NCBI GenBank assembly: GCA_902362865.1
Contig: CABIYE010000037.1
Coordinates: forward strand, 8,028 to 25,561
DNA: 17,534 nucleotides
Source of the DNA: Clostridiaceae bacterium
Lineage (GTDB): Bacteria > Bacillota > Clostridia > Lachnospirales > Lachnospiraceae
Direction of reading: 5' to 3'
A model generated the notes under the pieces. That model was not told the DNA's origin and ran no database searches. It saw only the letters and a program-made list of their open reading frames with translations. The position numbers and the translations under genes were made by a program. Below, piece by piece: positions 8,809 through 15,533 of this stretch (position 1 is its first letter; each line of letters opens with the position of its first letter).

Positions 8809-9309
8809 ATGAAAGACAAGAAAAAAAGATATTGGACACTTTTGGTTTTATTAATTGTAATTCTGATTGCAGGGATTGCGGCAGCCGTTTACTTTTCCCG
8901 GCAAAAGGATCCAGAGACGGGCGGCAATGCGTATGTGGATGCAGATGCCTCGGCATGGGACGATGGCATTGACACGGAAGAGCCGAGAGAGATTACTGAA
9001 AATATTCTGGTGCCGGGATACAGCGGCGCTGAGATGAAGGCAGGCGATACGACGCTGAGCCTGCGGATCGGAAACCCGGAGGAGAACACCTGCTATCTGC
9101 AGGCAACTCTGCAATTGGAAGATGGAACTGTATTGTATGAATCCGGTTTGCTTGAACCCGGAACCGGGTTCGAGCAGATCGAACTGAACCAGACGCTGGA
9201 GGCAGGAACCTACGAGGCGCTGGTACATTATCAGGGGTATAGCATGGATGAGGAACGCAGCGAGCTGAATGCCAGCGACTCTGCATTTACTCTGACAGTT
9301 ACACCATAA
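8809..9309 (+). CDS. Membrane-anchored extracellular beta-domain protein of the surface operon
   Basis: Protein of 166 residues starting at ATG 8809 behind GGAGGA, 28 nt after the giant surface gene. A basic N-terminus (KDKKKR) and one hydrophobic span (about residues 9-28) lack a clear cleavage site, so it is probably a type II anchored protein facing outwards. An acidic linker (30-65) leads to a beta-rich domain. Its pattern is an NPEEN motif, LYESGLLEPG and a Tyr-rich C-terminal strand. I recall this layout from uncharacterised clostridial proteins found beside secreted surface components, but can name no family. The context suggests an accessory or assembly factor for the neighbouring surface proteins. 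No function is assigned. Confidence 0.85.
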   Translation: MKDKKKRYWTLLVLLIVILIAGIAAAVYFSRQKDPETGGNAYVDADASAWDDGIDTEEPREITENILVPGYSGAEMKAGDTTLSLRIGNPEENTCYLQATLQLEDGTVLYESGLLEPGTGFEQIELNQTLEAGTYEALVHYQGYSMDEERSELNASDSAFTLTVTP

Positions 9310-9353
9310 ATGAAAAACATGTAATAACATGAATCAGAAAGCGAGGAAAAAAT

Positions 9354-9983
9354 ATGAGTATGAAGAAAAAAATGGCTCCGTTTCTGGCGGCGGCGCTGCT
9401 GGCAGCTAATGCTTTGCCGGTAATGGCAGTAGATGTGAGCGGAGGGGATGTTTCAGATATCCAGGATGTTACAAATGCCCAGCAGTCCGGAAGCACAACG
9501 GTGGTTGCGAATGTAGCGGAAACAGATCCGGGAGCTGTGGAGTATATTGTTTCTGTTCCCAAATATGTGGACTTTGGCGGTCTGAAGCGAAATGGAGAAG
9601 GGGAATATAATCTGGTTTTGAATGGGAAAGTGAAATTAACATCCGTTTCTAATCTGGATGCAAGTAAGAGAGTGGCAGTTCTGGTACAGGATGCGGCAAA
9701 TGGAACGGAAGGATTCCGGATTTACGGTCAGACCGGCGCTGCTGCAAGTAATAATCAATATCTGGTATATAATATTCTGGCAAATAGCAACGATTTGCTT
9801 GCAAGTACGAAATATGCCAATGGATTTTTGATTGGCGCGTTCCAGAACGCAGAGGACGCTGTTAATTTAGATTTTAAACTGGATCAGAATCAGATTACGG
9901 GAGAACTGGATAACTGGGTAGGAACTTACCAGGGAACACTTACATTCTATAGTAAAGTGGTTGATGCGGCTGAATATAACTAA
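9354..9983 (+). CDS. Secreted beta-rich protein, WxL-like or pilin-like (family uncertain)
   Basis: Protein of 209 residues. ATG 9354 is preceded by GCGAGGA at a 6-nt spacing; an in-frame ATG at 9360 is an alternative. A clear signal peptide is present (MSMKKK, hydrophobic core, probable cleavage after VMA at residue 25). The mature part has short beta-strand patterns: TTVVANV, then EYIVSVPKYVDFGGL, and a C-terminal WVGTYQGTLTFYSKV. Such ends resemble WxL-like beta-sandwich domains of Firmicute surface proteins. No sorting signal, transmembrane anchor or LysM is visible, so it is either released or held by partner proteins. It lies between the membrane-anchored protein and the small sortase substrate in the same operon. 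A structural subunit or ligand-binding component is plausible but unproven. Confidence 0.85.
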   Translation: MSMKKKMAPFLAAALLAANALPVMAVDVSGGDVSDIQDVTNAQQSGSTTVVANVAETDPGAVEYIVSVPKYVDFGGLKRNGEGEYNLVLNGKVKLTSVSNLDASKRVAVLVQDAANGTEGFRIYGQTGAAASNNQYLVYNILANSNDLLASTKYANGFLIGAFQNAEDAVNLDFKLDQNQITGELDNWVGTYQGTLTFYSKVVDAAEYN

Positions 9984-10003
9984 GAAACAGAAGAGGTGGG
10001 AAA

Positions 10004-10354
10004 ATGCGGCGGATAGCAGCGGTTCTTCCAGTCAGCCTCTGTCTTATGATAACAGCTATGATCATGTCTGCGCCACTTCCGGTTTGTGCCGGGACGTTGT
10101 CTGGGGATGAGCAGACCGGGAGTACGGAACAGACGGTGGTGACAGCACAGGTAGAGGCGGAAGAGGAACCGACAGAGCCGGAGCCGGAGGAACCACCGGG
10201 CGGCGAGGAACCGGACGGCGGGAAAACGGATGACAGACTGAAAAAGAGTGTCCGAACCGGAGACTATAATGAAAGAATCACCTTGCTTTTTCTACTTTTG
10301 CTGGGAAGTATGCTGATTATTGCGGACAGAATCCGAAGGTTGAGCAGACCGTGA
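10004..10354 (+). CDS. Small sortase-anchored surface protein with Pro/Glu-rich stalk and VRTGD signal
   Basis: Protein of 116 residues, last gene of the surface operon, starting 20 nt after the previous gene behind GAGGTGGG. The signal peptide occupies about residues 1-29, with cleavage likely after VCA. The mature part is only about 55 residues: a short stretch containing TVVTAQVEA, then a Pro/Glu/Gly-rich low-complexity stalk, then SVRTGD (V83-D87), a hydrophobic span and a basic tail (RIRRLSRP). The TVV-A-V stretch resembles TVVANV near the start of the preceding secreted protein. The sorting motif matches that of the giant protein (V-K/R-TGD), so one sortase could process both. There is no room for a globular domain. 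It may serve as a wall-bound docking stub or stalk, which is inference. Confidence 0.85.
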   Translation: MRRIAAVLPVSLCLMITAMIMSAPLPVCAGTLSGDEQTGSTEQTVVTAQVEAEEEPTEPEPEEPPGGEEPDGGKTDDRLKKSVRTGDYNERITLLFLLLLGSMLIIADRIRRLSRP

Positions 10355-10374
10355 TTAAGAAGAAAGTGATGAAG

Positions 10375-10420
10375 AATGTGCTTTGGACTTCCTTTTAAGG
10401 AAGCACAAAGCACATTTTTT
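10375..10420 (+). terminator. Rho-independent terminator of the surface operon
   Basis: AATGTGCTTTG (10375-10385) pairs exactly with CAAAGCACATT (10406-10416). An inner stem CTTCC/GGAAG closes over TTTTAA, and a T-run follows to 10420. The hairpin overlaps the last codons and stop of the convergent pseudouridine synthase gene, so it may also act on that strand, though its T-run there is poor. Confidence 0.9.
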
Positions 10421-11165
10421 CTTTCGTCCGTGGATGGAGGAAGGAAAGCTTGTAGGCACAAAGCATTAGCTCCTGCTTATCCTGCTGTCCGGATCGTTCC
10501 CGGCGGATGCCGCCGGAAGCACTGCTGTTCCCGGCATCCGGCGCTGAAGGATTATATTTGGTGTCGCCGACAATCGGACATCCCATGTGGGCGAGCTGGA
10601 CACGGATCTGGTGATGCCGCCCTGTGTCAAGATGAATTTCCAGAAATGTGTGGGCGCTGTTTTCCTTTGCGGGGATACCGGTATCCGTGAGTGCGCCTGC
10701 GCTCTCGGGGGAAATGGTGCGGTAGTGAAGCCTTGCCGGTTTGGCGCCGGGCGTTTCCTTGTCACAGATGCGGGAAGTATTGGTGCGTCCGTCTTTTACC
10801 AGATAATCTTCTAAGGTGCCCTCAGGAACCGGAGGTGTGCCTTCTGTTTCTGCCAGATAATATTTGCCGAAGCCTCCGTTTTGAAGCTGACGGTTCAGTT
10901 CACGGGCAGCGGCAGGAGTCTTGGCGAAGACGAGGATACCTGCTACCGGCTGGTCCAGACGGTGGATGACAGCAAGGTACGGCTGCCTGGAAGACGGCTC
11001 TCTCGAAGAAGGAATCCCTGCAGCGTTCGCGGCAATATGGTTTTTAATCAGCGTTTCCATATCAGGGTCGGCGGCCCGTCTGGTCTGCACGGGAAGACCA
11101 TGCGGCTTCCTACATACAATTATGTCGTTATCTTCGTATAAAATGCTTAAAAGGTCTGTTTTCAT
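10395..11165 (-). CDS. RluA-family pseudouridine synthase
   Basis: RNA pseudouridine synthase of 256 residues; this family isomerises uridines in rRNA or tRNA. The signature HRLDQPVAG carries the catalytic Asp71. The downstream GRHHQIRVQLAH (about 177-188) and PIVGDTKY complete the conserved core. No S4 RNA-binding domain precedes the catalytic domain, placing it with short RluA/YjbO-like members; the exact substrate cannot be told. A low-complexity Ser/Gly/Arg insert (about 205-230) separates the core from the C-terminal strand. The start ATG 11165 has AAGGAGA upstream. The last residues (CFVLP and stop) are encoded inside the terminator hairpin of the convergent surface operon. It is divergent from the cation exchanger. 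Confidence 0.93.
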   Translation of the reverse strand: MKTDLLSILYEDNDIIVCRKPHGLPVQTRRAADPDMETLIKNHIAANAAGIPSSREPSSRQPYLAVIHRLDQPVAGILVFAKTPAAARELNRQLQNGGFGKYYLAETEGTPPVPEGTLEDYLVKDGRTNTSRICDKETPGAKPARLHYRTISPESAGALTDTGIPAKENSAHTFLEIHLDTGRHHQIRVQLAHMGCPIVGDTKYNPSAPDAGNSSASGGIRRERSGQQDKQELMLCAYKLSFLHPRTKEKMCFVLP

Positions 11166-11175
11166 GGGGTTCTCC

Positions 11176-11204
11176 TTGACTTATTTTCCTTACACAATTA
11201 TTAT
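11176..11204 (+). promoter_or_regulatory. Promoter of the cation exchanger operon
   Basis: TTGACT (11176-11181), a 17-nt spacer and TATTAT (11199-11204) match a sigma-A promoter well. Transcription would begin near 11211, about 45 nt before the exchanger start codon. Confidence 0.7.
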
Positions 11205-11232
11205 TTAAACATAGTATTTGAATAAATGTCAA
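11204..11232 (-). promoter_or_regulatory. Candidate promoter of the pseudouridine synthase gene
   Basis: On the minus strand a perfect TTGACA (11232-11227) is followed after 17 nt by TTTAAA (11209-11204). The -35 is strong and the -10 is weak. It would face and overlap the exchanger promoter, so the two may compete. Confidence 0.4.
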
Positions 11233-11255
11233 TCAGGGAAAGAGGAATCATAAGA

Positions 11256-12215
11256 ATGAGTTATCTGTTGTTAGTTTTAGGATTTGTGCTTTTGGTGAAA
11301 GGAGCAGATTTTTTTGTGGATGGAAGCTCCAGTGTGGCAAAGATATTGAAAGTGCCGTCCATCGTGATTGGGCTTACGGTAGTGGCATTCGGGACGAGTA
11401 TGCCGGAATTGTCTGTCAGTGTGACGGCGGCGCTGAATGGAAATAACGATTTGGCGGTCAGCAATGTGCTGGGTTCCAATATATTTAATCTTCTGGTAGT
11501 GCTGGGATGCTGTGCGCTGGTGAATCCGGTACACGCAAAATGGTCGCTGCTTAAGAAGGAGTTTCCGTTTTCCATATTTATCACGGTAATCCTTCTGCTT
11601 CTGGTTTCTGATTTTTCCGTTACAAAGGTTATCAAAGGGACGGAATCCTTCTCTCTGGGTAAACTGGGAGGACTTTTGTTTCTCATTTTATTTGCCATTT
11701 TTTTGTATGCGACGGTCAAGTCTGCGCTGGCTTCCAGAAAGGAGGTGCAGGACGAAGACTATAAAGTAATGAGTCCGTTAAGAAGCGGGGTGTATATTGT
11801 CGGAGGTATTGCCGGAATTGCACTGGGAGGAGATTTGGTAGTGGACAGCGCGTCCGACATTGCGGCGGCGTTTGGACTGAGCCAGACTTTTATCGGGCTT
11901 ACTATTGTTGCGTTGGGAACTTCGCTGCCGGAACTGGTAACTTCGATGGTTGCGGCGGGAAAAGGAGAAAATGATCTTGCGGTAGGCAATGTTGTGGGAT
12001 CGAATATTTTCAATATTCTGCTGATTCTGGGCGTGTCTGCGGTGATTACACCGATTACACTGGATGTAACGGCAGTATATGATACATTTATTTTGATTAT
12101 TGCCAGCCTGGTTGTGTACATAGCGGCAATTAGTAAGCGGGAGATACGCAGGAGCGAAGGGGCACTTTTCCTGTTGGTGTATTTGATGTTCTTTGTATAT
12201 ATTTTGATTCGATAA
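11256..12215 (+). CDS. CaCA-family sodium/calcium exchanger (YrbG-like)
   Basis: Integral membrane cation antiporter of 319 residues, typical length for bacterial YrbG/CaxA-type exchangers. It exchanges Ca2+ for Na+ or H+ across the cytoplasmic membrane. Both alpha-repeats are intact. The first has GTSMPEL (46-52) and NVLGSNIFN (70-78). The second has GTSLPEL (221-227) and NVVGSNIFN (245-253). The paired Glu residues E51 and E226 are the expected ion ligands. About ten hydrophobic helices surround them, with a polar cytoplasmic loop near residues 155-170. The start is ATG 11256, with AGAGGA 9 nt upstream; an in-frame ATG at 11226 lies before that site. The downstream gene begins 13 nt after the stop, with its ribosome site overlapping this stop codon. 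Confidence 0.95.
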   Translation: MSYLLLVLGFVLLVKGADFFVDGSSSVAKILKVPSIVIGLTVVAFGTSMPELSVSVTAALNGNNDLAVSNVLGSNIFNLLVVLGCCALVNPVHAKWSLLKKEFPFSIFITVILLLLVSDFSVTKVIKGTESFSLGKLGGLLFLILFAIFLYATVKSALASRKEVQDEDYKVMSPLRSGVYIVGGIAGIALGGDLVVDSASDIAAAFGLSQTFIGLTIVALGTSLPELVTSMVAAGKGENDLAVGNVVGSNIFNILLILGVSAVITPITLDVTAVYDTFILIIASLVVYIAAISKREIRRSEGALFLLVYLMFFVYILIR

Positions 12216-12228
12216 GGTGGATGAGTGT

Positions 12229-13185
12229 GTGAGTAAATTAAAAATAATAGCAGGAGCTGTGGCAGGAATTGTGTGTCTGGCAGGAGCCGTATGCCTGGGG
12301 GTTTTTACATGGAGAGATTATCAGACGCAGCAGGAGCAGGCTGCAGGAAGAGAAGAAGCGGAGAAGCTGCTTCGCCCGCTGGATGTGGAGTGGAACCGGA
12401 TTCAGCAGGAAATAGACGACCTGGAAGAGGAGTATTCCCTTAAAATGGAAGGAACAGGAACGGCGGAAGTGCTCTTTACACATCCGGATGCCCGGGTATA
12501 TGAAGAAGCGTACCCTATTATGGAAGAGTATGGATATACCGGCGTTCTGGCAGTGTCAGAGCAGCAGTTCCCGGGGACAGAAGGAAATATGAGCCTGGAG
12601 CAGTTCCAGGAGCTGATTCAGGCAGGCTGGAGTACTTGTATTGTGTGGAGCGGCGATGATATGTACACGTGGCTGGGCGCATTAGCGCTAAAGATGCAGG
12701 AGACGGGAGTCCCCGGCAGCAGCGTGATGTATTTCCCGTCCGAAACATATCTTAAAGAATATGACGAAATTTTGCTTGCCCATGGATTCGCGGCTGCGGT
12801 GCATCACGGGGAGGCCGGAGAAATGGATACAGCCGCAGGTGAAGGAGGAATCTGGCATCCGGCTGCGGTCGGGCTGCAGGGAGAGACGCCGAAGTACCGG
12901 CTGGATGACGCCGTGAAAAATAAGGCAAACATTGTTTATACGGTGGGCTGGCAGCAGGAAGATGAGATGTATAATGAAAAAATGTTCCGGTCAATGCTGA
13001 GTTATTTTAAACAATACCAGGAAGAAAGTGGTCTTCAGGTAATGGATATTGCGGGAGCGGGGGAATACAGGCAGCAATTGGAAAATGATAAAGGGGCAAT
13101 TGAACAGGAATATCTGCAGAAGAAGGAAGAACTGGAACGGCAGAAGGAAGACATAGAACGCCAAATGGATGAAATCGGGAAATAA
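12229..13185 (+). CDS. Membrane-anchored protein with a degenerate polysaccharide deacetylase (NodB-like) domain
   Basis: Protein of 318 residues. I chose GTG 12229 because AAGGTGG (12214-12220) lies 8 nt upstream; GTG 12217 overlaps that site. One N-terminal transmembrane segment (about 6-27) is followed by a coiled-coil-like charged region (32-72). An extracellular domain follows, whose pattern VLFTHPDARVYEEAYPIMEE (81-100) and YGYTGVLAV matches the start of NodB-type polysaccharide deacetylases. The metal-binding TFDDG motif is replaced by FTHPDA, so metal-dependent catalysis is doubtful. A second long coiled coil of Glu, Lys and Gln ends the protein (about 283-318). It is probably an inactive carbohydrate-fold protein or a scaffold in the envelope. 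It is co-transcribed with the exchanger. No terminator separates it from the T-box promoter that begins 5 nt after its stop. Confidence 0.75.
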   Translation: MSKLKIIAGAVAGIVCLAGAVCLGVFTWRDYQTQQEQAAGREEAEKLLRPLDVEWNRIQQEIDDLEEEYSLKMEGTGTAEVLFTHPDARVYEEAYPIMEEYGYTGVLAVSEQQFPGTEGNMSLEQFQELIQAGWSTCIVWSGDDMYTWLGALALKMQETGVPGSSVMYFPSETYLKEYDEILLAHGFAAAVHHGEAGEMDTAAGEGGIWHPAAVGLQGETPKYRLDDAVKNKANIVYTVGWQQEDEMYNEKMFRSMLSYFKQYQEESGLQVMDIAGAGEYRQQLENDKGAIEQEYLQKKEELERQKEDIERQMDEIGK

Positions 13186-13189
13186 CCTC

Positions 13190-13218
13190 TTGACAAATGC
13201 CGGTAATTTTATTAGAAT
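13190..13218 (+). promoter_or_regulatory. Promoter of the proS T-box leader
   Basis: TTGACA (13190-13195), a 17-nt spacer and TAGAAT (13213-13218) form a near-consensus sigma-A promoter. It begins only 5 nt after the preceding stop codon. Transcription would start near 13225, giving a leader of about 340 nt. Confidence 0.8.
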
Positions 13219-13224
13219 TTCCTT

Positions 13225-13502
13225 AATTGAATAATCCGTCGGCAATGATAGTTGCAGAAGACGGAGTGGCAGTGAAGAGGAATAGTAATTGCAGCGGAAG
13301 TCCTACAGAGAGAGAATCCATTGGCTGAAAGATTTTTGATTAGAAGCGCAGTGAACCTACCTTGGAGCCTCTGTGCGAAAGCACAGCGTGACATTAGCGT
13401 TAATGGTGATGAGAGAGGACTGCGGAAGGGCCGCAGTTAATTAGGGTGGTACCGCCGAGCTTTTCGGTCCCTTTGAGGGAAGCGAAAGGCCTGGCGTTTT
13501 TT
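13225..13502 (+). promoter_or_regulatory. T-box riboswitch, proline (CCU) specifier
   Basis: tRNA-sensing leader controlling proS. The canonical T-box sequence AGGGTGGTACCGCCG lies at 13443-13457. The specifier loop contains GAACCTACC with CCT (Pro) at 13356-13358, preceded by the AGAGAG and GGCTGAAAG elements of the stem I distal region. A perfect stem III hairpin CTGTGC-GAAA-GCACAG spans 13371-13386, and another hairpin CTGCGG/CCGCAG lies at 13420-13436. AGGG and ACCG of the T-box can pair with CGGTCCCT (13465-13472) to form the antiterminator. When uncharged tRNA-Pro accumulates, it binds the specifier and the TGG bulge, stabilises the antiterminator and allows readthrough into proS. This fills the gene-free stretch before proS. 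Confidence 0.95.
13452..13502 (+). terminator. Regulated intrinsic terminator of the T-box leader
   Basis: CGCC near 13453 pairs with GGCG ending at 13496. An interior stem brings AGCTTTTCGGTCCCT against AGGGAAGCGAAAGGC, and six Ts follow (13497-13502). It competes with the antiterminator for CGGTCCCT. It may also stop transcripts arriving from the upstream exchanger operon, which has no terminator of its own. Confidence 0.88.
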
Positions 13503-13564
13503 GTTTCCCGCATCAGAATTAAGTGGAGCAAGGGCTCCGCAGGAATGAAAAGGAGAAAAGAGAC

Positions 13565-15004
13565 ATGGCAAAGGAAAAATTAGTCAAAAATATCACACCT
13601 CGTGATGAAAATTTTGCACAGTGGTACACGGATGTTGTCCGTGAAGCTGAGTTATGTGATTACTCAAGCGTAAAAGGATGTTTGAACTACCTGCCGAATG
13701 GTTATGCAATCTGGGAGCTGATTCAGGCGGATCTTGACAGACGGTTTAAAGAAACAGGTGTAGAGAACGTATATCTTCCGACGCTGATTCCGGAAAGCCT
13801 TCTGGAGAAAGAAGCGGATCACGTTGAGGGATTTGCCCCGGAAGTAGCATGGGTAACGCACGGCGGTATGGAAAGACTGCAGGAAAGATTATGCATCCGC
13901 CCTACATCAGAAACCTTGTTCTGTGATTTGTGGTCTAAGACCGTACGGTCATACCGGGATCTGCCGAAGGTATGGAATCAGTGGAATTCTGTGCTCCGTT
14001 GGGAGAAGACGACGAGGCCGTTCCTCCGCTCCAGAGAATTCTTGTGGCAGGAGGGACATACGTTGCATGCAACTTACGAGGAAGCAGAAGAAAGAACTAT
14101 CCAGATGTGGCATGTATATGAAGACTGTTACAGAGAGACGCTGGCAATGCCGTTCGTATCAGGAAGGAAGGCAGAGCATGAGAAGTTTGCAGGTGCACAG
14201 GATACCTACACGATTGAAGCGCTGATGCATGACGGTAAAGCACTGCAGTCTGCAACCAGCCATTTCTTCGGAAGTGGATTCCCGGATGCATTTGATATTA
14301 AATATATAGATAAGAATAATCAGCCTCACAGCTGTTATGAGACTTCATGGGGATGGTCCACCAGAAGTATCGGCGGATTGATTATGGTTCACGGTGATGA
14401 CGACGGTCTGGTACTGCCTCCGCATGTTGCTCCGGTAGAGTGCCGTGTCATTCCGGTAGCACAGCACAAAGAAGGCGTGCTTGACAGAGCTTATGCGCTG
14501 TTAGAAGAACTGAAGAAAGCAGGCTACAGAGTGAAAATCGATGATTCTGATAAGAGTCCGGGATGGAAATTCTCTGAGCAGGAGATTCTCGGAATTCCTA
14601 CCCGTATCGAGATTGGACCAAAGGATATTGAGAAGAACCAGGTAATTGTTGTACGCCGTGATACCCGTGAGAAGATTGTGGTATCTCTGGATGAGATTGC
14701 AGGAAAGCTGCGCGACATCTTAGAGACAATTCAGCAGGATATGTATAAGAAGGCAGAAGCATTCTTAAACAGCCATATTGACACTGCTGTAACAATGGAC
14801 GAGATGATAGAGAAGTTTAAGGCAAACCGCGGATTTGTAAAGGCTTGCTGGTGCGGCGATCCGGAATGCGAAGGCGAAGTGAAATACGTAACCGGCGGCG
14901 CGGCAACCAGATGTCTGATTGAAGATGAAGAGATGATTTCAGACAAATGTATCTGGTGCGGAAAACCTGCAAAGCATATGGCATACTGGGGTAAATCTTA
15001 CTAA
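13565..15004 (+). CDS. proS: Prolyl-tRNA synthetase, short archaeal/eukaryote-like type
   Basis: Class II aminoacyl-tRNA synthetase of 479 residues that attaches proline to tRNA-Pro in the cytoplasm. The start is ATG 13565, with AGGAG at 13551-13555 nine nt upstream; earlier in-frame GTG codons lie in the leader. The catalytic domain shows the TXE loop in RPTSETLFCDLW and motif 2 around FLRSREFLWQEGHTLH (about 151-169). Motif 3 and the anticodon-binding domain follow. The insertion domain of the long bacterial ProRS is missing. The C-terminus has a zinc-type cluster, CWCGDPEC (near 428) and CIWCG (near 462), and ends in Tyr as in Thermus-type enzymes. Expression is governed by the proline T-box upstream, and a terminator follows 94 nt downstream. 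It appears intact. Confidence 0.97.
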   Translation: MAKEKLVKNITPRDENFAQWYTDVVREAELCDYSSVKGCLNYLPNGYAIWELIQADLDRRFKETGVENVYLPTLIPESLLEKEADHVEGFAPEVAWVTHGGMERLQERLCIRPTSETLFCDLWSKTVRSYRDLPKVWNQWNSVLRWEKTTRPFLRSREFLWQEGHTLHATYEEAEERTIQMWHVYEDCYRETLAMPFVSGRKAEHEKFAGAQDTYTIEALMHDGKALQSATSHFFGSGFPDAFDIKYIDKNNQPHSCYETSWGWSTRSIGGLIMVHGDDDGLVLPPHVAPVECRVIPVAQHKEGVLDRAYALLEELKKAGYRVKIDDSDKSPGWKFSEQEILGIPTRIEIGPKDIEKNQVIVVRRDTREKIVVSLDEIAGKLRDILETIQQDMYKKAEAFLNSHIDTAVTMDEMIEKFKANRGFVKACWCGDPECEGEVKYVTGGAATRCLIEDEEMISDKCIWCGKPAKHMAYWGKSY

Positions 15005-15097
15005 AAGATATCCCTGACATGTAAAGAAGAGACATTCCTATGAGATGTGGACTTTGTTAAGTTGTGAATAGCGGTGCGTCTCTAAGGAGTGTACTTG

Positions 15098-15127
15098 GGA
15101 GAGTCGGATGCGTCCGGTTCTCCTTTT
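15098..15127 (+). terminator. Rho-independent terminator of proS
   Basis: GGAGAGTCGGA (15098-15108) pairs with TCCGGTTCTCC (15113-15123), with two G-U pairs and a TGCG loop, followed by TTTT. It lies 94 nt after the proS stop. The interval between stop and hairpin holds nothing recognisable. Confidence 0.85.
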
Positions 15128-15128
15128 A

Positions 15129-15458
15129 ATTTACATTGAAGAAAGCAAATCCGGTTTTGATTTCGTGTCCGTAAGCAGTCATACCAGAATGGTAAATGCC
15201 AACAGACTGCAGGTATATGCTTTTACGTATAACATATTTAATTGGTTTAGACGCTTGGTGTTATCAGCAAACGTCTGAAAGCAACGCATTGATACCGTCC
15301 GTTAAAAACTGCTGAAGATTGCTGCAAAAGTAGTTCGTTCAGCAAGATATATCACATTCAAACTGTGTAGCAGCAGCCCTTATAAAAATGAATTCTATGA
15401 GACACTTTCAAATGTCGGCAAGTATGCACAGCTTGCTACACAAGAGGATTTTGATTGA
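15129..15458 (+). pseudogene. Decayed C-terminal fragment of an IS1380-type transposase
   Basis: A single frame from about 15129 to the TGA at 15456-15458 encodes a recognisable transposase C-terminus. The order is EESKSGFDF, then VNANRLQ, then FNWFRRLVL, then LLKIAAKVVRSARYITFKLC and YKNEFYETL. I recognise this by memory as the IS1380-family DDE transposase tail. It carries two in-frame stops, TGA at 15276-15278 (expected Arg) and TAA at 15303-15305 (expected Leu), and lacks the catalytic N-terminal part. It is therefore an inactive relic. No terminal inverted repeat was identified. It explains the otherwise gene-free stretch between proS and the abortive-infection genes. Confidence 0.75.
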
Positions 15459-15470
15459 TAGATTTTAATT

Positions 15471-15506
15471 TTGAAAAATATCCGCAAAACAATAAAAAAT
15501 GCGGAT
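15471..15506 (+). promoter_or_regulatory. Candidate promoter and autoregulatory inverted repeat of the AbiE pair
   Basis: ATCCGCA (15480-15486) is repeated exactly inverted as TGCGGAT (15500-15506), with 13 AT-rich nt between. TTGAAA (15471-15476) and TAAAAA (15493-15498), 16 nt apart, could be the -35 and -10, so the repeat would bracket the -10. AbiEi antitoxins are known to repress their own promoter through inverted repeats, which fits. The promoter call itself is weak. Confidence 0.45.
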
Positions 15507-15533
15507 GAATTTCTAAATAAGGAGGCAGAAGCG

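Noticed and set aside
8851..9330. 159-codon minus-strand open frame over the membrane-anchored protein gene
   Set aside because: The opposite strand carries a coherent protein with ribosome site and transmembrane segment. The minus-strand product has no recognisable features.
13523..13564. N-terminal extension of prolyl-tRNA synthetase from GTG 13523
   Set aside because: It falls in the leader just after the T-box terminator, and AGGAG at 13551-13555 points to ATG 13565, which begins a normal ProRS N-terminus.
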